Shown in pieces: positions 55,701 to 64,000 of a stretch of 64,000 bases of DNA. Both the position numbers and the translations under genes were made by a program. The notes beneath the pieces are model-generated. The model saw nothing but the letters and a program-made list of their open reading frames with translations, searched no databases and was not told where the DNA came from. Origin of the DNA: Bacteroides stercorirosoris (lineage in GTDB: Bacteria > Bacteroidota > Bacteroidia > Bacteroidales > Bacteroidaceae); contig NZ_FQZN01000008.1 of NCBI RefSeq assembly GCF_900142015.1, positions 149,502 to 213,501 on the forward strand, in the 5' to 3' direction. Positions within the stretch are counted from its first letter, which is position 1; each line of letters starts with the position of its first letter.

Positions 55701-55813
55701 AGAACCTGGCAACCTGGACAAGCTGGACCGGTCTGGACCCCGAATTTATCAGCGACCAACAGTCCACTCCACAGGTGCGTTCATTCACATTCGGTCTGAA
55801 ACTTGATTTATAA
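52772..55813 (+). CDS. susC: SusC/RagA-family TonB-dependent transporter
   Basis: From [15 protein letters not shown] the product has 1013 residues; a second ATG at 52751 is possible. It shows the signal peptide, carboxypeptidase-regulatory-like domain ([18 protein letters not shown]), TonB box region ([18 protein letters not shown]), plug ([29 protein letters not shown]) and barrel. The genes around it break down peptides rather than sugars, which suggests that it imports peptides or modified peptides. It is followed by its SusD partner after 21 bases. Confidence 0.95.
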   Translation: [1013 protein letters not shown]

Positions 55814-55834
55814 ACCGCTTAAAAAGAGAAAAGT

Positions 55835-57628
55835 ATGAAAAAGCTAAAATATACACTGATAGCACTGCTTGTGCTTTGCACCACCGGATGCAACGAGTCC
55901 AGTTTCCTGGAGGAAGACCCGCGTGCTTCACTCTATCCTGAAAACCTGCTGGTAGATTACAGCGGATTCCAGTCTATGGTAATCACCCTCAACGGAATGA
56001 TGCGTAACGAATACCGCCGTGCCGACGCACTGGGTGGCGGCCTGCCGCTTGTGCTGCATGCAGCATGGGGTAGCGGTGTCGATAATTCATGGAGCAACAA
56101 TTCACACAGTGAGTTCAAGTATATGTATTATCCGTCTCAAATCAATCAGACAGATTTACGGATATTCCAGAACATCTTCCAATGGTGCTACCGCATCATC
56201 AACACCGCCAATATGGTGATTTCACGTGCAGAAGGCAGCGGCATCGACTGGAAAGGGACGGAAACGGAAGCTGCCGCCCATAAGAACAAGATCATAGCGC
56301 AAGCCCGCTTCTTCCGCGCATGGGCCTATCGCCACCTGACTTATTCATTCGGCGCCGTGCCTCTGTCAACCGAAGAGATTACGGGTATGAACTACCGTAA
56401 CGACTGGGAACGCAACTCCGTAGAGTCTATCCGTGAAGTGATGGAACAGGATTTCACATTCGCCATGAACAACCTGCCGCTCCGCGAAGAGAACAACAGT
56501 AAGATTTCCGGAGCCGTAGCACGCCACTATCTGGGTGAGTTATATCTGGCAATGGACCAGCCCGGCAAAGCTGCCGAAGTATTGAAACCACTGGTAGAAG
56601 GCAATGAATATAGCCTGATGACCACACGTTTCGGTAAGAACGCCGCCAACCCCGGCTGTCCGTTCATCGATGTATTCCGCACGCCGATGTATGCGGATGG
56701 AAATACAGAAGTACTGTATGCCTTTGTCAATACAGAGCCGGAGAACAGTGCATTCGGTACGGCTGAGGTGTATATGAAGAGTACTTATAAGAACTATTAT
56801 TCCAACGATGGCGTCATCAACAAAAGTAATATGAAAGACCCGAACTATACAAGCGGCGCAGCCACCTGGCCCCAGGTATTCTGGATAAACAACGGCGGTA
56901 AAGGTGCCGGGCGTTGCGTACCGTCACGAGGGGCTTTCCGCCTCTACAACTACAAGGATCAGGGCACAAAGGATGACCGTGTATCTGATTACGCAGTGGT
57001 ATGGAGCATTAATGAGAAAGGAGCCGACGGTAAAGTCACGGAATATCTGAATAACGGAAAAATGGTAGTGGACACCATCGTAAGCGCCGCCATGCTGGAT
57101 GACAACAAAACCACCATCAAGAAGTACAACTGGCCTACCACCCGCAAATGGGACTACGTAGCACCGTTGATGGCAAACGGTGACAAGGACGGATGCTACC
57201 AGGATATCGTTTACCTTCGTCTGGCCGACACTTACCTGCTCTATGCGGAAGCTCTGTTGAAGAACAATCAAGCAGGTGAAGCCATAAAATGGATTAACAA
57301 GGTGCGTAACCGTTCCAATGCTGTCAGCATCACGGAAGCTGAACTGACGGCAGGAGGGCTCGATTTCATTCTGGACGAACGCAGCCGCGAACTCCTTTCG
57401 GAAGAAGAACGCCGACACACTCTGATTCGCGTTAGCCAGGAGAAAGGCGGAGATGAACGAGACGTGAATAATTACTTCAAACGCCGTATGCGCCAGTTGA
57501 ATGAAATTGCAGGACGTGACGCACGAGGTATGAATACGTATGAAACTCCGGTACTCTTCCCGATTCCGCAAGAGTTTATTGACTCCAATACAGGCAGACA
57601 GCTGGAGAATAATCCGGGATATCTATAA
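55835..57628 (+). CDS. susD: SusD/RagB-family substrate-binding lipoprotein
   Basis: The product has 597 residues with a lipobox in VLCTTGCNESS. The SusD helices are seen in KIIAQARFFRAWAYRHLTYSFGAVPL and the C-terminal LDERSRELLSEEERRHTLIR. It pairs with the SusC gene just upstream. Its 3' side is followed by a palindromic element before the transporter and peptidase genes. Confidence 0.95.
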   Translation: MKKLKYTLIALLVLCTTGCNESSFLEEDPRASLYPENLLVDYSGFQSMVITLNGMMRNEYRRADALGGGLPLVLHAAWGSGVDNSWSNNSHSEFKYMYYPSQINQTDLRIFQNIFQWCYRIINTANMVISRAEGSGIDWKGTETEAAAHKNKIIAQARFFRAWAYRHLTYSFGAVPLSTEEITGMNYRNDWERNSVESIREVMEQDFTFAMNNLPLREENNSKISGAVARHYLGELYLAMDQPGKAAEVLKPLVEGNEYSLMTTRFGKNAANPGCPFIDVFRTPMYADGNTEVLYAFVNTEPENSAFGTAEVYMKSTYKNYYSNDGVINKSNMKDPNYTSGAATWPQVFWINNGGKGAGRCVPSRGAFRLYNYKDQGTKDDRVSDYAVVWSINEKGADGKVTEYLNNGKMVVDTIVSAAMLDDNKTTIKKYNWPTTRKWDYVAPLMANGDKDGCYQDIVYLRLADTYLLYAEALLKNNQAGEAIKWINKVRNRSNAVSITEAELTAGGLDFILDERSRELLSEEERRHTLIRVSQEKGGDERDVNNYFKRRMRQLNEIAGRDARGMNTYETPVLFPIPQEFIDSNTGRQLENNPGYL

Positions 57629-57666
57629 GGGAGCGTTCATTATTTGTTTATAAGATAATGGGATAA

Positions 57667-57910
57667 ATGATAATTTAGCGGCGTGATTTGCGAAGTAACT
57701 TCATTCCCCTCCTCCAGTCGGAGGAGGGGTGCCCAAAGGGCGGGGTGGTAGGTGAGAAAGGAGTTCCTTATTCTTCTGAATAATAGGTATTTTATTGTTT
57801 CACCTACCACCTCCCCCTACGGGTACTCCTCCTCCCGAGAGGAGGAGAATGAAGATACTCTTGTGCCGAAAGGAAACCTGGCCGGGGCGCCTCGCCCCTA
57901 AATTATCATT
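57667..57910. repeat. MITE-like element with 12-bp terminal inverted repeats
   Basis: ATGATAATTTAG (57667-57678) and its exact complement (57899-57910) bound a 244-base unit. Inside, GGAGGAGGGGTGCCC...GGTGGTAGGTGA pairs with TCACCTACCACC...GGGTACTCCTCCTC across a loop. There is no reading frame for a transposase. It fills most of the 334-base space between susD and the DcuC-like gene and may weaken or split the operon. Confidence 0.65.
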
Positions 57911-57962
57911 TATATATCAAACTTATTCTATTCAGTACTTAAACTTAAAAACCAATCCATAT

Positions 57963-59351
57963 ATGTCAGTCATCGCCTTCCTACTCTGTATTGCAGTGAC
58001 CACCTTCACTGCCATCTATCTTTACCGGAAACTCAACCCGCAAGGAGTACTGATGTTCGCCGGACTCATCATGCTGACATTTGCCCTCGTACTCAACATC
58101 CAGCCCCTGACTCCGGACAAACCTACCGGCAGCATCGTTTTCGACCTGGTGAAAGTAGTGGAAGAAACATTTATCGGCAACCTCTCCCGTGCAGGACTGA
58201 TGATTATGACTATCGGCGGTTACGTGGCCTTCATGAACCATATACAAGCCACCAATGCCCTGGTGCACATTTCCATGAAACCACTTGGATTCTTCCGCCG
58301 TTACCCCTATCTGGCAGCCACCGTCACCATTCCTATCGGCCAACTGCTATTTATCACAACACCCTCGGCAGCCGGTTTAGGGCTATTGCTTGTCGCATCC
58401 GTCTATCCCGTCCTGGTGGGACTGGGAGTAAGCCGACTGACAGCCTTATCCGTCATTGCCGCCGCAACGCTTTTCGACCAAGGCCCCGGCTCGGCAAACA
58501 CGGCCCTTGCCGCCGAACTTATCGGCCAGACCAATGTGGCTTATTTCATCACTCACCAACTACCACTGGTCCTCCCCACCACCCTGGTAGTCATGACACT
58601 GTTTTATTTCAACAATAGGTATTTCGACAAAAAAGAAGCCGCCAGGCAGAGTACGGAAACAAGCGGAAATCCGGAAACTCCGCAGTCCTCCACCCGACCG
58701 GATATTCCCTTGATATTCGCTTTGCTCCCCGTACTTCCACTGGCACTTCTCATTCTGTTTTCACCTTACGTAGGTTTGTTCCAACCTCCCATCACGCTCA
58801 ATACGACTACGGCAATGATGTTCTCCCTGTTCATCTCACTCGTATTCGTAGGCTGCCACACACGCAACATACGAAAAACATTTGACGCCTTCTCCAGCTT
58901 CTGGAAGGGAATGGGCAATGTCTTTGCAAGTGTAGTGACGCTGATTGTGGCATCCGAGATATTCTCAAAAGGGCTTATCAGCCTCGGATTTATCGACTCA
59001 CTGGTAGATTACTCCACGCATATAGGTCTTTCCGGCATTGCCATCGCGGCGGTCTTCGCCCTTATCATCTTCTGTGCAGCCATGCTGATGGGAAGCGGGA
59101 ATGCAGCCTTCTTTTCTTTCGGCCCCCTGCTGCCCGGCATTGCCGGACAACTGGGAATGCCAGCCTATTCCCTCGTGCTCCCGTTGCAACTATCCGCCAG
59201 CATGGGGCGCGCAGCGTCTCCCATAGCGGGAATTATTGTAGCCATTGCCGGTGTGGCGGGCGTATCGCCCATCGAACTGGCGAAAAGAAACACCCTGCCC
59301 CTGGTTGGTAGCATCCTGTTCCTGATAGCTTATCATTTCATTACACTATAA
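57963..59351 (+). CDS. DcuC-like C4-dicarboxylate or aspartate carrier
   Basis: From MSVIAFLLCIAVTTF the product has 462 residues; the longer frame begins inside the palindromic element and is not real. It has about twelve TM helices. Family segments are TPSAAGLGLLLVASVYP and the C-terminal LMGSGNAAFFSFGPLLPG and LPLQLSASMGRAASPIAGI, typical of DcuC. DcuC exports succinate or exchanges C4-dicarboxylates in E. coli. Standing 12 bases before iadA, it may carry aspartate or the fumarate/succinate made from it. Confidence 0.85.
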   Translation: MSVIAFLLCIAVTTFTAIYLYRKLNPQGVLMFAGLIMLTFALVLNIQPLTPDKPTGSIVFDLVKVVEETFIGNLSRAGLMIMTIGGYVAFMNHIQATNALVHISMKPLGFFRRYPYLAATVTIPIGQLLFITTPSAAGLGLLLVASVYPVLVGLGVSRLTALSVIAAATLFDQGPGSANTALAAELIGQTNVAYFITHQLPLVLPTTLVVMTLFYFNNRYFDKKEAARQSTETSGNPETPQSSTRPDIPLIFALLPVLPLALLILFSPYVGLFQPPITLNTTTAMMFSLFISLVFVGCHTRNIRKTFDAFSSFWKGMGNVFASVVTLIVASEIFSKGLISLGFIDSLVDYSTHIGLSGIAIAAVFALIIFCAAMLMGSGNAAFFSFGPLLPGIAGQLGMPAYSLVLPLQLSASMGRAASPIAGIIVAIAGVAGVSPIELAKRNTLPLVGSILFLIAYHFITL

Positions 59352-59363
59352 AACTTCATAACC

Positions 59364-60509
59364 ATGTTTACACTGATAAAAAATGCGAATCTGTACGCCC
59401 CCGAACCTCTCGGCATAAGCGATATTCTGCTGGCGGACGGCAAGATTGCCCTCATAGACCGGAAAATAGACTTGTCAGGCCTTCCCTACGAAACCATAGA
59501 TGCCGCAGGATGTGCCGTCACCCCCGGTTTCATCGACCAACACGTCCACATCACCGGAGGAGGAGGACAGACAGGGTATGCCTCATTAGTCCCCAACGTC
59601 TCTGTGAGCGAACTGGTGGCTTGCGGAACCACTACCGTGCTGGGACTGCTCGGAACAGACGGGTTCGTAAAAGAACTGACCACCCTATATGCCAAAACAA
59701 AAGCCCTGGAAGACGATGGCCTTAGTGCTTATATGCTTACCAGCTTCTACGGTCTACCACCCAAGACACTGATGTCCTGCGTTGCAGACGATCTTATATT
59801 TATCGATAAAGTGATCGGTTGCAAGCTCGCCATGAGTGACGACCGCAGCGCTTTCCCCACCGAACTGGAAATATTACGCCTCATCAACCAGGTGCGCCTC
59901 GGCGGTTTCACATCCGGCAAAGGGGGAATCCTGCACATTCATCTCGGAGCATTGCCCGAAGGCATTACGCCGTTGCTGAACATCGCCCGGCACTACCCCA
60001 CCCTTATCTCCTACCTTTCACCCACCCACCTGATACGCACGGAAGCATTGTTCCACCAGGCCATCGAATTTGCCGGTATGGGAGGCATGGTAGACTTTTC
60101 CACCGGGGGAACCAAGTTCGATGCCCCCCACCGTTGTGTGATGAAAGCCCTCGAAGCCAATGTGCCTTTGGAGCGCATCACATTCTCCAGCGACGGCCGC
60201 GGAGGTGTGCGCCGTGTAAACCCGGAAACAGGGGAACCCACTTACCGTCCCGCCCCTCTACACCTTAATTTACTGGAAATGACACTACTCGTGAAAGAGG
60301 GATTACTACCTCTGGAAAAGGCCCTCACTCTCATCACCAGCAATCCGGCACGCAATCTCAAACTTCGCACCAAAGGCAGAATAGCCGTCGGCTTCGATGC
60401 AGACCTTTGTTTTCTGGATGATGAACTGTGCCTGACAGATGTCATCGCACGCGGAAAGGTGGCAATGAGAAATAAGAAAGTTATAATGAAAGGGAGGTAC
60501 GAAGAATGA
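59364..60509 (+). CDS. iadA: Isoaspartyl dipeptidase
   Basis: The product has 381 residues of the amidohydrolase superfamily. Metal ligands are His60 and His62 in DQHVHITGGGG, Lys154 (carboxylated Lys in GCKLAM), His193 in HIHLGA and His222 in SPTHLIR; Asp277 in FSSDGRGG is the catalytic acid. It cleaves beta-aspartyl dipeptides, which arise from damaged proteins and resist ordinary peptidases. Cytoplasmic, no signal peptide. Its stop overlaps the next start by 4 bases (ATGA), showing translational coupling. Confidence 0.95.
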   Translation: MFTLIKNANLYAPEPLGISDILLADGKIALIDRKIDLSGLPYETIDAAGCAVTPGFIDQHVHITGGGGQTGYASLVPNVSVSELVACGTTTVLGLLGTDGFVKELTTLYAKTKALEDDGLSAYMLTSFYGLPPKTLMSCVADDLIFIDKVIGCKLAMSDDRSAFPTELEILRLINQVRLGGFTSGKGGILHIHLGALPEGITPLLNIARHYPTLISYLSPTHLIRTEALFHQAIEFAGMGGMVDFSTGGTKFDAPHRCVMKALEANVPLERITFSSDGRGGVRRVNPETGEPTYRPAPLHLNLLEMTLLVKEGLLPLEKALTLITSNPARNLKLRTKGRIAVGFDADLCFLDDELCLTDVIARGKVAMRNKKVIMKGRYEE

Positions 60510-63500
60510 AAAGGTTATTTCTACTTCTCAGCGTTATTTTCCTCTGCACCGGACTTTATGCAACACCGGTTCTTTCCTCCGGCGAGGGGAAATTCACTTA
60601 CAAGGATTATCCGCCTTTTGCCGACCGTCCGGTAGACGTCCACTATTACATTCCGGTTTCCGGCGATGTGCGCCAAATGCCTGTCGTCTTCGTATTCGAA
60701 GGGGCAGACCGCGGTTATAGCTATCTGCTCAAAACTTGGAAGCGGGAAGCGGAGAAACACAAATTCATGGTTTTCATCCCCCACTTCGGCCTGAAAGAAT
60801 ATCCGCTGTGCGATTATCAGGAAGTCGGTGTCATTGACAACAACACCCACACTGTACGTTCTGCCGAAGAACAGACTCCCGCCCTGATTGATAAAATATT
60901 CGAGTACGTCAAAGAAAATTCGGGAAGCCAACGAACAGGCTATATGATTTACGGTCATTCAGCCGGAGGACAGTTTGTGCAGCGCTTCATGCTTTTCTAT
61001 GACAGCCCGTATGTGGAAAAAGCGGTCATAGGCAGTCCGGGATGGTACACGTTCCCCGATACCTCGCTGGACTTTCCTTACGGGGTACGTAATATCCCTT
61101 ATATCACCTCCGAAACAATCAAAAAATATCTTGCCAAACCGATAGTTTTACAGTTAGCGGCCGGTGACACCGTCCGGGAGTCCTATCTAAGGAAAACTCC
61201 CGAAGCGGAAGCGCAAGGACGCAACCGCTACGAACGCGGCAACAGCTTCTATCAATACATCCATCAGATAGCCGCTGAAAAGAACTGGCCCTGCCACTGG
61301 CAGAAGATAGATGAGCAAGGCATCGGACACCATTCTACCGGTATGGGCGAACGGGCCGTTCCGGTCATGCTGGGCGATTCGCTGCGGGCGCTGTTCATTG
61401 GCAACAGTTACACCCAGTATAATCATTTAGTTCGCCAAGTGCAGGCCATCGCCGCCTCTACCGGACACAAGCTCTCTGTGAAATTAGTGGAACATGGCGG
61501 CTGGACACTGAAGAAACATGCCGCCAATCCCGAAACCCTCGACGCCATCCGCGAGGGAAACTGGGACTTTGTGGTGCTGCAAGATCAAAGCAAGGCTCCC
61601 GCCCGCGAAAAGGATTGGGTGCGGGAGAATGTGTATAAGCCGGCTTACTCCCTCGACAGTCTGCGCCGTCTTTATAATCCACAAGGAAAAACCGTCTTCT
61701 ACATGACCTGGGGACACCATATCGACACATATGCCGAGATGCAGCAACGCCTTGCCGAGAGTTACCTGGAGATGACTCACCAGCTGAACGCCTGGTGCGC
61801 TCCCATAGGTATGGCCTGGAAGCGTATCCGCACGGAGAATCCAGACTTCACGCTCTATAACCCCGATCATAGTCATCCGTCCGTGCAAGGTTCTTATCTC
61901 GCCGCCAACGTATTTTGCACCGTCTTTTTCCAAAAACCTTATACAAGCGGTTATCTTGCCGGGCTGTCCCGCAATGAAGCCCTCTATCTGCAACAGATGG
62001 CGCAGGAAACCGTTCTGAGTAATCTTTCGCTATGGAATATCCAACCTTCGCCACAGCCCGAAGATGTCACCCGGCAGTTCTATCCCGATCCGGAAAGAAA
62101 ATATACTACCCCCACTCTCGGAAAACCGGTTGAAGAAGGCTTGGCGTCATTGTTTGAGATAACACGCTACTTACAGGCATTAGCCGACAAGCATTCTGAT
62201 AAAGTGACACTGGCCAACATCGGCAATACTCCGCAAGGAAGAGAAATACCGATTCTTTATTTCGGCACTGCAAAGGAAGACAAGAAAATAAAAGTCTGGA
62301 TGCAGGCAGGTCTGCACGGCAATGAACCGGCCGGACCGGAAGCAGCCTGTCTGCTAGCCGATTATCTGCTGGGCACTCCCGAAGGGGCTGATATTCTAAA
62401 AAAAGTATCTCTTGCACTCATCCCTGTGGCCAATCCGGATGGTTACGCATTTCAGAGCCGCAAGTCGGGCAGCGGCTTCGACTTGAACCGGGATCAGAGC
62501 AAACTCTCTGACCCTGTAACCCTTCTTCTCAAAGAGGCATATAAAGAGTGGAATCCTGAGATAGCTTTGGACATCCATGAGTTCAGCCCTTTCCGCAAAG
62601 AGTTCGGACGTCTACGTGGAAGCCGGGCAACCACAGCCGCCGATGTTTTGTTTCTGCCCAGCGGTCATCTGAACATCTCTGATGGAATACGCCGGCTCTC
62701 CAACGGGTTGTTTCGCGAAGAAGCGGAAAAGGCGTTGGCTGCCAATGGTTACAATTCCGGTTTTTATTTTACCCCACACATAAAGAATGATAGTTTGTAT
62801 GCAATAAAAGACGCAAAAAGTCCGCAATCCAGTTCCACATACCAAGGACTCACCAATGCGGCATCCTTATTCATAGAAATACGGGGTATAGGGCTGGGAA
62901 GGACGTCTTTTGCCCGTCGTGCCGACTGCGGTTTCCGGGTATCCCGCAGCCTTTTGGAAACAGCAGCAGTCCATCACAAGGAGGTTAAAAAGACCATACA
63001 AAAAGCTGTCAGGGAAACTTGTGCAGGAAAAAGTGATGTATTCGTCACTTTTCAACCCACCCGTACAGAGCTTCCTGTTTCATTTATTGACCTTAGTAAG
63101 AAGGAACGTTTCACGGAAACCCTGCCGACTCTCGATGCTCTCCAACTGAAAGCGGATTTAGTACGCAAACGCCCTAAAGCCTATATTCTGCCGGACAGTT
63201 GCCCGATGCAGGCTGAGAAACTCCGTGCTTTGGGAATAAAAGTGGAAAAGAGCCGGAAAGCATTCACGACTACTGTAGAAAAGTACATCGTCACTGAATA
63301 CCGGAAGACGGATAAGGAGTGGGAAAAGATTTATCCGGTCACCGTATCTACTCGGGTGATAAAGGAAAAGAAGAGTTTCCCGGCAGGCAGTTTCATTGTT
63401 CGTCTCTCACAAAAGAATGCGAACCTTGCCATAACTCTTTTAGAGCCGGAATCGGTAAATGGTTTTGTCAACTTCGGTGTGATCCATACGGAACGGGGAC

Positions 63501-63529
63501 AGGAATTGCCGGTGTACAGGGAGAGATGA
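60506..63529 (+). CDS. Secreted three-domain hydrolase: alpha/beta-hydrolase, SGNH, M14 carboxypeptidase
   Basis: The product has 1007 residues with a signal peptide (LFLLLSVIFLCTGLYA). Domain 1 (about 25-290) is an alpha/beta-hydrolase with nucleophile elbow GHSAGG at 150-155. Domain 2 (about 295-520) is an SGNH/DUF4886-type hydrolase with GNSYT at 299-303 and the His block NPDHSHPSVQG. Domain 3 (about 545-850) is an M14 carboxypeptidase with all key residues: His604 and Glu607 (HGNEPAG), Asn-Arg in DLNRDQS, His691 (DIHEF) and Glu791 (FIEIRG). It may trim and de-esterify peptides in the periplasm or at the surface. I know of no named family with this full order. Confidence 0.88.
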   Translation: MKRLFLLLSVIFLCTGLYATPVLSSGEGKFTYKDYPPFADRPVDVHYYIPVSGDVRQMPVVFVFEGADRGYSYLLKTWKREAEKHKFMVFIPHFGLKEYPLCDYQEVGVIDNNTHTVRSAEEQTPALIDKIFEYVKENSGSQRTGYMIYGHSAGGQFVQRFMLFYDSPYVEKAVIGSPGWYTFPDTSLDFPYGVRNIPYITSETIKKYLAKPIVLQLAAGDTVRESYLRKTPEAEAQGRNRYERGNSFYQYIHQIAAEKNWPCHWQKIDEQGIGHHSTGMGERAVPVMLGDSLRALFIGNSYTQYNHLVRQVQAIAASTGHKLSVKLVEHGGWTLKKHAANPETLDAIREGNWDFVVLQDQSKAPAREKDWVRENVYKPAYSLDSLRRLYNPQGKTVFYMTWGHHIDTYAEMQQRLAESYLEMTHQLNAWCAPIGMAWKRIRTENPDFTLYNPDHSHPSVQGSYLAANVFCTVFFQKPYTSGYLAGLSRNEALYLQQMAQETVLSNLSLWNIQPSPQPEDVTRQFYPDPERKYTTPTLGKPVEEGLASLFEITRYLQALADKHSDKVTLANIGNTPQGREIPILYFGTAKEDKKIKVWMQAGLHGNEPAGPEAACLLADYLLGTPEGADILKKVSLALIPVANPDGYAFQSRKSGSGFDLNRDQSKLSDPVTLLLKEAYKEWNPEIALDIHEFSPFRKEFGRLRGSRATTAADVLFLPSGHLNISDGIRRLSNGLFREEAEKALAANGYNSGFYFTPHIKNDSLYAIKDAKSPQSSSTYQGLTNAASLFIEIRGIGLGRTSFARRADCGFRVSRSLLETAAVHHKEVKKTIQKAVRETCAGKSDVFVTFQPTRTELPVSFIDLSKKERFTETLPTLDALQLKADLVRKRPKAYILPDSCPMQAEKLRALGIKVEKSRKAFTTTVEKYIVTEYRKTDKEWEKIYPVTVSTRVIKEKKSFPAGSFIVRLSQKNANLAITLLEPESVNGFVNFGVIHTERGQELPVYRER

Positions 63530-63808
63530 AATGATATATACAGCCTCTCTCCTAACCCTTCCCCGTAGGATTTTGTGTGTTTTGCGGTTTGCTTAAATGA
63601 AAGTAGATATGCCCTATTCTCCCTCAAAGTGATAGCATATCGTCATTTTATATAACAGGCTTTAATTGGTAAATATTCATTCCAGGTGATTCGATGAACA
63701 AATAAGGAATGAATATGTGGCGCTATTGCATAGTCTTGCGTATTCTTGCGTATTTGCAAGCTATTGATGGAGAAAAAGGTTACTACTTACGGGGGATTAA
63801 AAGCAATG
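63530..63808. other. Gene-free stretch after the hydrolase gene
   Basis: No gene is seen. A perfect 11-bp inverted repeat, ATATTCATTCC (63673-63683) with its complement (63706-63716), spans a 22-base loop. It could mark the end of the operon transcript, but no T run follows. Confidence 0.4.
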
Positions 63809-63909
63809 TAGTGTTGCATCTGTATTGCAATGTTGTTGCATATGCTTTGCAGCGATACTGCATAGGCTTTGCAGTGATGCTGCATAGGCTTTGCAGTGAT
63901 ACTGTATGT
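63809..63909. repeat. 22-bp-period tandem array, copy 2
   Basis: Three 22-base units (63844-63909, consensus GCTTTGCAGTGATRCTGCATAG) follow the same TAGTGTTGCA-type leader as copy 1 at 17832-18013, in the same orientation. The last 91 bases of the window show nothing further. Confidence 0.8.
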
Positions 63910-64000
63910 CTTATCCTAAAAATGGTTGTCACTATTCGGGGCTGGTTACTAAATAAGTTGTCACATCTTATCTTTCCCTACTGGAAAGGTTGTCAGTTTT

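Noticed and set aside
57795..57962. Upstream start for the DcuC-like gene
   Set aside because: The extra residues come from the palindromic element; the membrane protein begins at 57963.
1..64000. tRNA and rRNA genes
   Set aside because: I saw no cloverleaf-like or rRNA-like sequence in the gene-free stretches; a dedicated search could still find one.

Overview
The window is chromosomal DNA of a gut Bacteroides species. The evidence is two SusC/SusD pairs, TAnnTTTG-type promoter elements in front of many genes, an ECF sigma factor, a XylR-like hybrid regulator, lipoproteins with Cys-Asp-Asp-Asp sorting signals, and a mobilizable element of the NBU type. I cannot fix the species from the sequence alone.

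Layout. Positions 1 to about 5.58 kb are the integrase end of an integrative mobilizable element, all on the minus strand: tyrosine integrase, small HTH-like protein, SF3-type helicase, toprim primase and a MobV relaxase cut by the window edge. A candidate oriT and a strongly symmetrical, origin-like region lie between its genes. The element appears to have cut off a TPR lipoprotein gene (5588-6214). At 7-16 kb is a four-gene efflux operon (adaptor, RND permease, TolC-like channel, second RND permease). At 16-18.4 kb are a 6-bladed beta-propeller lipoprotein and a gene-free stretch full of palindromes and 22-bp repeats. At 18.4-26.7 kb is housekeeping: comEC, rpe, a small conserved protein, a DUF4840-like lipoprotein, an ECF sigma factor, fmt, a ClC channel and a YrdC/Sua5 gene. 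At 27-37.6 kb is a polysaccharide utilization locus: SusC, SusD, surface lipoprotein, ROK kinase, a GH2 enzyme with exo-beta-glucosaminidase-type catalytic residues, and a XylR-like regulator. At 38.5-41.7 kb clpS, clpA and aat form a complete bacterial N-degron operon. At 41.7-50.8 kb are yaaA, recJ, recQ, an M48 peptidase, two unrecognised exported proteins and a TPR protein. At 50.8-63.5 kb are a TPR/HTH regulator, a second SusC/SusD pair, a DcuC-like carrier, isoaspartyl dipeptidase (IadA) and a 1007-residue protein fusing alpha/beta-hydrolase, SGNH and M14 carboxypeptidase domains. I read this last cluster as a candidate locus for import and breakdown of peptides or modified aspartyl peptides, since it has no glycoside hydrolase.

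The spaces between genes are unusually informative. Two loci (6.5-7.0 kb and 38.0-38.5 kb) carry the same roughly 450-bp non-coding element with the same internal spacing. Two others (17.8-18.0 kb and 63.8-63.9 kb) carry the same 22-bp-period array. Four further spaces hold different long imperfect palindromes, one bounded by perfect 12-bp terminal inverted repeats.
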